From assembly GCA_030618975.1 (NCBI GenBank), contig JAUXCH010000122.1, forward strand, positions 1 through 9,763: 9,763 nt of DNA, read 5' to 3'. The notes under the pieces were generated by a model, which saw nothing but the letters and a program-made list of their open reading frames with translations, had not been told where the DNA came from and did no database searches. Shown one piece after another: positions 1-4,585 of the stretch (position 1 is the stretch's first letter; every line of letters starts with the position of its first letter). The position numbers and the translations under genes were made by a program. The DNA comes from Planctomycetia bacterium. GTDB taxonomy: Bacteria; Planctomycetota; PLA2; JAEUHO01.

Positions 1-1668
1 CGGGAGCGTGCGCGCGGCGAGGCGCGCGGCGGCGGGCGCCGGGAGCGTGCGCGCGGTGGGCGTGGCCGGTCGGGCGCGGCGGGTCGCGGGGATCGCGGTC
101 GCGACCGTGGTGAACGGCCGGAGCCGAGCGAGAATCGGGGGCGGGGCGAGGGTCGAGGTGGCGGGCGCCGGGAGCGCTCGCGCGGTGGGCGCGGCCGGTC
201 GGACGCGGCGGACGCGGCGGGCCCGGCGGGCGCGTCGGGCGCGGCGGGTCGCGAGGATCGCGGTCGCGGTCGTGACCGCGGCGGACGGTCGGAGCCGAGG
301 GAGGGCCGGGGGCGGGACGAGCGGCGGGAGCGCGAGCCTCGTCGGCCCCCGTCCGAGTTGCCGTCCGAGCCGCCGGTCGGGACGGCCGCGGGCTTCGAGA
401 AGTTCGACTTGGAGCCCGGCGTCCTGAAGGGTCTGGCGCACGCCGGCTACGACGAGCCGACGGAGATCCAGGACCGGTTGATCCCCGTCGCCCTGGAGGG
501 GCGCAACGTCGTGGCGCGGTCGAGGACGGGGACGGGGAAGACGGCCGCGTTCCTGGTGCCGGCCTTCTCGCTGCTCGAAGAGGTGCAGGCGGGCACGGAG
601 GAGTTCGGGCACGGTCCCACGCGCGTCCTGATCGTGGTGCCGGTGCGCGAGCTGGCGATCCAGGTCGCGGGCGAGAGCGAGCGGTTGAGCCGCTTCCTGC
701 CGGTGCGGACGTCGTGCGTGTACGGCGGGACGCCGCTCAAGCGGCAGTTCCAGGAGATCCCCCGGTCGGCCATCGTCGTGGGGACGCCGGGCCGGATCCT
801 CGACCACATCGGCCGCCGCACGATGGACACGAGCACGATCGAGCTGTTGGTGCTCGACGAGGTCGACCGCATGTACGACCTCGGGTTCCGGGAGGACGTC
901 GACCGCATCCTGGAGGCGTGCCGGGGACGCGACCAGACGATCCTGGTGAGCGCGACGCTCAACGACGACGTCGAGGACCTGGTGGCCAAGCACCTGAAGG
1001 AGCACGAGCGGATCGAGATCGAGAGCCGGTCCCTGATGGTGGACGAGGTGGAGCAGGCGTTCTACATCGTTCGTCAGGACCGGAAGCGCGAGCTGCTGAT
1101 CGCGCTGCTGAAGGAGCGGAACCCCGAGCGGACGATCGTGTTCACGCGCACGCGCTTCACGGCCGACCGGGTGGCGTACGCGCTGCAGCAGAGGGGGTTC
1201 GACGCCAGCGAGATCCACAGCGGGCTGCCGCAGCGTCGCCGGGAGGAGATCCTGAAGCGGTTCCGCGCCGGTCGCCTGTCGCTGCTCGTCGCGACCGACG
1301 TGGCCGCGCGCGGCCTCGACATCCAGGGCGTGGACCACGTCATCAACTACGACATCCCGGAGGCGGCGGAGGACTACGTGCACCGGGTGGGTCGCACGGC
1401 CCGCATGGGGCAGGAGGGGTGGGCCGTGACGCTGGTCACGCCCGACGACGGGCCGTACCTCACGGCGATCGAGAAGCTGATCAACAAGCAGATCGAGCAG
1501 GAGCGCTTCCACGGGATCGACGTCGGGCCTCCGGAAAAGCCGGAGGGCGGAGCGCAGGAGACGTCCGGCGAGGAGACGGCCGGGGAGACGGCCGCAGAGA
1601 CGCCGACTCCGGAGCCGCGGATCCCGGGTCTCCCGCGTTGGGCCAAACCCGCGCGGCGACGCCGGTAG
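1..1668 (+). CDS. DEAD-box RNA helicase with RGG-rich N-terminal tail (5' end outside window)
   Basis: ATP-dependent RNA helicase that unwinds or remodels RNA duplexes in the cytoplasm; the exact role (ribosome assembly, mRNA decay or cold response) cannot be told. Frame 1 is open from base 1 to a TAG at 1666-1668, giving at least 555 residues; the true start lies upstream. Residues 1-118 are Arg/Gly/Glu/Asp-rich and clearly disordered. The core follows, in window numbering: Q motif (F132/F135, PTEIQ ending Q157), Walker A TGTGKT with K180, Ia PVRELA (V where T is usual), motif II DEVD at 286-289 instead of DEAD, SAT at 317-319, motif V ATDVAARGLD from 431, and motif VI HRVGRTAR at 461-468. 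A short acidic/Pro tail ends in basic residues. A TTG at 358 is the first possible start inside the window, but it has no Shine-Dalgarno and would discard the in-frame tail, so I treat the gene as 5'-partial. The helicase assignment is certain; the subfamily is not. Confidence 0.95.
   Translation, partial: RERARGEARGGGRRERARGGRGRSGAAGRGDRGRDRGERPEPSENRGRGEGRGGGRRERSRGGRGRSDAADAAGPAGASGAAGREDRGRGRDRGGRSEPREGRGRDERREREPRRPPSELPSEPPVGTAAGFEKFDLEPGVLKGLAHAGYDEPTEIQDRLIPVALEGRNVVARSRTGTGKTAAFLVPAFSLLEEVQAGTEEFGHGPTRVLIVVPVRELAIQVAGESERLSRFLPVRTSCVYGGTPLKRQFQEIPRSAIVVGTPGRILDHIGRRTMDTSTIELLVLDEVDRMYDLGFREDVDRILEACRGRDQTILVSATLNDDVEDLVAKHLKEHERIEIESRSLMVDEVEQAFYIVRQDRKRELLIALLKERNPERTIVFTRTRFTADRVAYALQQRGFDASEIHSGLPQRRREEILKRFRAGRLSLLVATDVAARGLDIQGVDHVINYDIPEAAEDYVHRVGRTARMGQEGWAVTLVTPDDGPYLTAIEKLINKQIEQERFHGIDVGPPEKPEGGAQETSGEETAGETAAETPTPEPRIPGLPRWAKPARRRR
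28..303 (+). repeat. Imperfect tandem duplication in the RGG tail of the helicase
   Basis: Two in-frame copies start at 28 and 157, a period of 129 bases. Copy 1 (28-132) begins GGGRRERARGGRGRS and copy 2 (157-303) begins GGGRRERSRGGRGRS. Both continue through GAAGR, an RG/RD stretch and an SEP/PEP-like end. Copy 2 carries an extra Ala/Gly-rich insert of about 12 codons (202-237) made of GACGCGGCG-type units. The first bases of the window (RERARG) match the inside of the unit, so a further copy may lie to the left. The copies differ mostly at third codon positions, which suggests the protein sequence is maintained. Confidence 0.85.
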
Positions 1669-1682
1669 CCCGCGTGGGCCTC

Positions 1683-1708
1683 GTCGCCGTCCGTGACGGG
1701 ACGGCGAC
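1683..1708 (+). terminator. Perfect 10-bp hairpin after the helicase gene
   Basis: GTCGCCGTCC (1683-1692) pairs perfectly with GGACGGCGAC (1699-1708) across a 6-base loop, starting 14 bases after the helicase stop. No T-run follows (ACAGTCC comes next), so it is either a U-less intrinsic terminator or an mRNA 3'-end stabiliser. The hairpin is seen directly; its function is inferred. Confidence 0.5.
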
Positions 1709-1760
1709 ACAGTCCACCCCCCGGTAGCCCCCGTAGCCGCCTCCGCCCGGGTCTGTCTCG

Positions 1761-1789
1761 TTGCCGCCGGGGAACGGGCGGCATACGCT
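1761..1789 (+). promoter_or_regulatory. Candidate sigma-70-type promoter of the receptor gene
   Basis: TTGCCG (1761-1766), a 17-base spacer and TACGCT (1784-1789) resemble a GC-shifted -35/-10 pair. The same layout (GTGCCG, 17 bases, TACGAT) lies upstream of the TPR gene, which slightly raises confidence. A start site near 1796 would give a leader of about 43 bases. Confidence 0.3.
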
Positions 1790-1823
1790 CGGGTGCGGCC
1801 GCCTCCGGGGAGGGGGGCGGTGA

Positions 1824-1830
1824 GGGAGGA
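1824..1830 (+). promoter_or_regulatory. Shine-Dalgarno of the receptor gene
   Basis: GGGAGGA lies 9 bases before the ATG at 1840. This site, together with the signal peptide that starts there, selects this ATG over an in-frame GTG at 1693. Confidence 0.75.
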
Positions 1831-1839
1831 CCGGGCCCC

Positions 1840-4257
1840 ATGCGCTGTCGTGCACTCGTCGCCGTGTGCCTCACGCTCGCCCTGGGTGCCTCCGTCGCGT
1901 GGGCGGCACCGGACGACGCACCGCGGCCGTTGGCCTCGCCGCCTCCTCCTCCGCCGCCGCCTCCTACTCTTCCTGCGCCGACGATCGTGGGCGCAGCCCC
2001 GCCGGTGACCGGGGGGGGCTCCCGACTCGTCGAGGACCCCGGAGCGCCCCTGCCGTCCGTGCCGGCCGCGCGCCGGGCGCCGGGGACGGCGCCGGGGACG
2101 GCGTCGGGGCCGGCGCCCGACGGGCGGGCGCGTCCGGCCGAGCCGCCGTCTCCCGGGTGGGCGGTGCCGGGCTGGGACCTCGACTGGCGGAACCGCGCGG
2201 CGGGACTCGGGCCGCCGCTGCCGCCGCCGGACCCGTGGGCGATCCGGCCCATTCTCCGGCGGCACGACACGCGGATCGTGTCGCTGGACGCGAGGCGCAA
2301 GGCCGTGAAGCGGGTGCCGCAATGGGTGGACGTGGTCGAGCGGCGCGACATCACGGAGTGGCGTCCGTTCTCGCTCGGTGACTTCGCGCGGTGGATGCCG
2401 AACGTGATGATCGCGGACGGGGGGAACCCGTCGCTGGCGATGCCGGTGATCCGCGGCCTCGGGCGCGAGCGCGTGAAGATCATGACCGACGGTGTCTGGC
2501 CGTCGTCCCAGGCGCTCGGCTACCACGGCGGGACGCTCAGCCTGTGGGATCCCGAGTCGACGGAGCGCATGGAGATCTACCACGGTCCCGGCGCGTACCT
2601 GAAGGGCATCGACAGCCCGGGCGGGATCATCAACATCGTGCCGCGTCGTCCGCGGCGACACGGCCGACTGTCGGCCGACACCGCGTTCTCGACCGGCTAC
2701 TCGTCGGCGACGGGGCTGTGGCGGGGGCGCGCCGAGGCCGACATCGGCCAGGACCGCGTGGCGGGGCTGATCGGCGTCACGTGGAACGGGTACGGCGACC
2801 GGACCACGGGCGGCGGCACGCTGGTGCCTTCGGACTACGAGCAGATCTACGCCGATCTCGCGGCGGACTACTTCATCGACAACCGGAGCCGCTTCGGGGT
2901 CACCGCGCAGTACGCGAAGACCTACGACGTGAACAGCCCGTCGGCGACGGATACGGACATTCTCGACCCGTCGTTCGAGCGCGTCTTCCTGGCGCTGACC
3001 CTGACGTCGTTCGACGTGGGGTCGATCTTCAGCGGGACGCGGGTCTCGATCTCCCTGGACAGCTTCTTCCTGACGCAGGATCAGGCATTCGCGGACAGCG
3101 GGTCCGGGCTGGGCAGCGAGGACGACGCGACGCGGTTCGACGCTCACATCGAGGGCAACCTCCACATCCTGCCGTGCCACGAGACCTGGGCGGAGCTGAC
3201 GGTCTCGTACGCGCACCTGAAGCGGCAGGAACAGATCCTCTCGGACGGGAGCGTCTGTCCGGGCGTCGACGAGGACGCGAACGACGGCCCGCAGGTCGAC
3301 GCCCGGCTCGCGAGCACGATCGACCTGCCCTCGCGCTTCGCGGACGTCGGTTGCGGCATCGGCGTGATCCGCGAGTACGAGGCGGAGGAGATCCTCGTCA
3401 CGGCCCTCATCGAGGACCAGTACCACACCGAGTGCGTGGACTACTACGGCGGCCTCCGGCTCGACTACTACCACGTCGAGGACAACCGGGTCGACCGGGA
3501 CGAAGATCAGGTCCTCGTCGGGGGCGCGGGCGGCGTGAGCCGGCACTTGAACCGGCGGGTGACCGCCTTCGCGAACGCGTCGCTCGGGTGGCGGCGTCCG
3601 TCGCTCTACGAGCGCACGGCGACCGCGATCGTGGACGGCGCGACGATCTTCGGAAACCCCGAGCTCGACCCCGAGCTCAACGCGAACCTCGAGGTCGGGG
3701 TGAAGAGCTCGTTCAAGGACCGCCTGTCCTTCGAGGCGGACGTCTTCGGGCACTACATCGACGACTTCATCGGGCCCGTCGACACCGTCGGCGCGGTGGG
3801 CGACGAGAAGGTGCTCGAGAACCTCGGCGACGTGTGCCTCTTCGGCGCGGAGCTCACGGCGGCGTGGCGTCCGTGCACGACGATCGAGGGCTGGGAGCTC
3901 TTCGGGACGCTGGGCATCACGCGCTCCACCGACACGGGGCTGGTCGCGAACGTGCCGCTGCTGTGGCGCACGGGCGCACGGTACTCGGTGCCCGCGCCGC
4001 GCGGCTACCGGATCCGCCGGTGGTTCGCCGAGGCGGCCTTCCACGGCGCGACCGACTCCACGGACGGCCGGCGGGGCGGCGGCGCCTACACCACGGCCGA
4101 CCTGCTGCTCGGGACGGGCGTCGACTTCGGCGACTTCCGGGGCGCGACCCTCGGCGTGGGCGTGACGAACGTCTTCGACGTCGACTACACGCCGCCTGCC
4201 AGCGTGCTGCCGGCGCCCGGCGCCAGCCTGTTCGTGAACCTGGGGTTCACGTTCTAG
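1840..4257 (+). CDS. TonB-dependent outer-membrane receptor
   Basis: An 805-residue outer-membrane importer, energised by TonB/ExbBD, for a scarce ligand such as a siderophore, cobalamin or another metal chelate; the substrate cannot be told. Residues 1-22 form a Sec signal peptide (basic start, hydrophobic core, cleavage near AWA-AP). A disordered Pro/Ala-rich linker follows (about 23-140) with nine consecutive prolines at 34-42. A possible TonB box DTRIVSLDA is at 143-151. The plug domain spans about 160-270 and ends in the family signature GPGAYLKGIDSPGGIINIV. The 22-strand barrel runs from about 275 to the terminal F805, with the usual GNPELDPELNANLEVG element. Six cysteines lie in the barrel region (446, 473, 505, 532, 666, 679). 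The linker is much longer than in E. coli receptors. No transport partner genes are adjacent. An in-frame GTG at 1693 would bury the signal peptide, so it was rejected as the start. Confidence 0.93.
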   Translation: MRCRALVAVCLTLALGASVAWAAPDDAPRPLASPPPPPPPPPTLPAPTIVGAAPPVTGGGSRLVEDPGAPLPSVPAARRAPGTAPGTASGPAPDGRARPAEPPSPGWAVPGWDLDWRNRAAGLGPPLPPPDPWAIRPILRRHDTRIVSLDARRKAVKRVPQWVDVVERRDITEWRPFSLGDFARWMPNVMIADGGNPSLAMPVIRGLGRERVKIMTDGVWPSSQALGYHGGTLSLWDPESTERMEIYHGPGAYLKGIDSPGGIINIVPRRPRRHGRLSADTAFSTGYSSATGLWRGRAEADIGQDRVAGLIGVTWNGYGDRTTGGGTLVPSDYEQIYADLAADYFIDNRSRFGVTAQYAKTYDVNSPSATDTDILDPSFERVFLALTLTSFDVGSIFSGTRVSISLDSFFLTQDQAFADSGSGLGSEDDATRFDAHIEGNLHILPCHETWAELTVSYAHLKRQEQILSDGSVCPGVDEDANDGPQVDARLASTIDLPSRFADVGCGIGVIREYEAEEILVTALIEDQYHTECVDYYGGLRLDYYHVEDNRVDRDEDQVLVGGAGGVSRHLNRRVTAFANASLGWRRPSLYERTATAIVDGATIFGNPELDPELNANLEVGVKSSFKDRLSFEADVFGHYIDDFIGPVDTVGAVGDEKVLENLGDVCLFGAELTAAWRPCTTIEGWELFGTLGITRSTDTGLVANVPLLWRTGARYSVPAPRGYRIRRWFAEAAFHGATDSTDGRRGGGAYTTADLLLGTGVDFGDFRGATLGVGVTNVFDVDYTPPASVLPAPGASLFVNLGFTF
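2011..2018 (+). repeat. G8 homopolymer in the early receptor coding region
   Basis: Eight consecutive G residues fall in codons 58-60 of the receptor gene (GGG GGG GGC) within the disordered linker. A one-base change would shift the frame before the plug and barrel. Confidence 0.8.
2077..2124 (+). repeat. 12-base tandem repeat coding APGT-type units
   Basis: GCGCCGGGGACG occurs twice exactly (2077-2088, 2089-2100) and is followed by two degenerate copies (2101-2112, 2113-2124). It encodes APGT-APGT-ASGP-APDG, residues 80-95 of the receptor linker. It probably arose by replication slippage in a part of the protein that tolerates length change. Confidence 0.75.
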
Positions 4258-4261
4258 GCGT

Positions 4262-4284
4262 GGGGGCGGGCGGGGCGCCTCGGG
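4262..4284 (+). other. Putative G-quadruplex motif after the receptor stop codon
   Basis: Four G-runs (4262-4266, 4268-4270, 4272-4275, 4282-4284) are separated by loops of 1, 1 and 6 bases. This satisfies the usual G3+N1-7 pattern on the coding strand. It begins 5 bases after the TAG, so it would lie in the 3' end of the receptor mRNA. The pattern is seen; folding is inferred. Confidence 0.5.
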
Positions 4285-4310
4285 CCGTGAAGTTGAGAAC
4301 GGGTCGCAAT

Positions 4311-4340
4311 ACGGGGACCCTCGGCCACGAGGGGGGCCGT
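4311..4340 (+). terminator. Weak terminator-like hairpin downstream of the receptor gene
   Basis: CCCTCG (4318-4323) pairs with CGAGGG (4328-4333) across a GCCA loop. An outer ACGG/CCGT pair (4311-4314 with 4337-4340) lies beyond a 3x3 internal loop. There is no T-run. It could help end the receptor transcript, but stems like this are expected by chance at this GC content. Confidence 0.25.
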
Positions 4341-4466
4341 CCGCGCGGTACCGCCGGGCGCGCGTGGGCGTCTCGAGGAGGCCCCGAGGGTCGGCCGGGA
4401 GTTCCTGCGGGGGGCGTGAAGCCGGCCCCGGGGGGCGGACCTACGGGGCCCGGACGTGGACGAAGG

Positions 4467-4495
4467 GTGCCGTCGGCCTCCCTTCTTCGTACGAT
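4467..4495 (+). promoter_or_regulatory. Candidate promoter of the TPR gene
   Basis: GTGCCG (4467-4472), a 17-base spacer and TACGAT (4490-4495). The -10 lies in one of the least GC-rich patches of the window (TTCTTCGTACGATCTACC). Transcription would start near 4502 and leave a leader of about 84 bases. Confidence 0.4.
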
Positions 4496-4573
4496 CTACC
4501 CTAGCCCAACGGAACGCGGCCCTCGCGATGGGACGGTCCACGCGTGTTGCCGCGCAAAAAAATCCTCGACGTC

Positions 4574-4577
4574 GGAG
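4574..4577 (+). promoter_or_regulatory. Shine-Dalgarno deciding the TPR gene start
   Basis: GGAG lies 8 bases before the ATG at 4586. An in-frame GTG at 4544 has no comparable site and would add 14 residues, so the ATG is preferred. Confidence 0.5.
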
Positions 4578-4585
4578 CATCCCCC

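Larger units (their letters stand above)
4258..4585. other. Intergenic region between receptor and TPR genes
   Basis: No convincing gene lies in these 328 bases; the readable frames are out-of-frame runs caused by the high GC. It holds a G-rich motif right after the receptor stop (4262-4284), a weak hairpin (4311-4340), two further G6 runs (4409-4414, 4430-4435), a candidate promoter (4467-4495), and a leader with an A7 run (4556-4562) just before the Shine-Dalgarno of the next gene. Confidence 0.7.

Noticed and set aside
121..172. A G-quadruplex motif in the helicase tail DNA
   Set aside because: G-runs at 137-141, 143-146 and 150-152 are followed by a 10-base loop before the next G3, outside the usual limit, and G-rich codons explain the runs.
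28..303. CRISPR-like or other non-coding repeat array at the left edge
   Set aside because: The repeats are in frame, diverge at third positions and have no unique spacers of regular length; they encode the helicase tail.
8..427. A 139-residue Arg/Ala-rich frame at the left edge
   Set aside because: It is the second frame of the repetitive RGG-coding DNA. Frame 1 continues into the helicase core and is the coding one.
1693..1839. A 49-residue N-terminal extension of the receptor from an in-frame GTG
   Set aside because: It would start inside the hairpin at 1683-1708 and bury the signal peptide; the ATG at 1840 has a good Shine-Dalgarno.
4256..4280. AGGCG/CGCCT inverted repeat as a receptor terminator
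   Set aside because: Only 5 bp with a 15-base loop; it is more simply part of the G-rich motif at 4262-4284.
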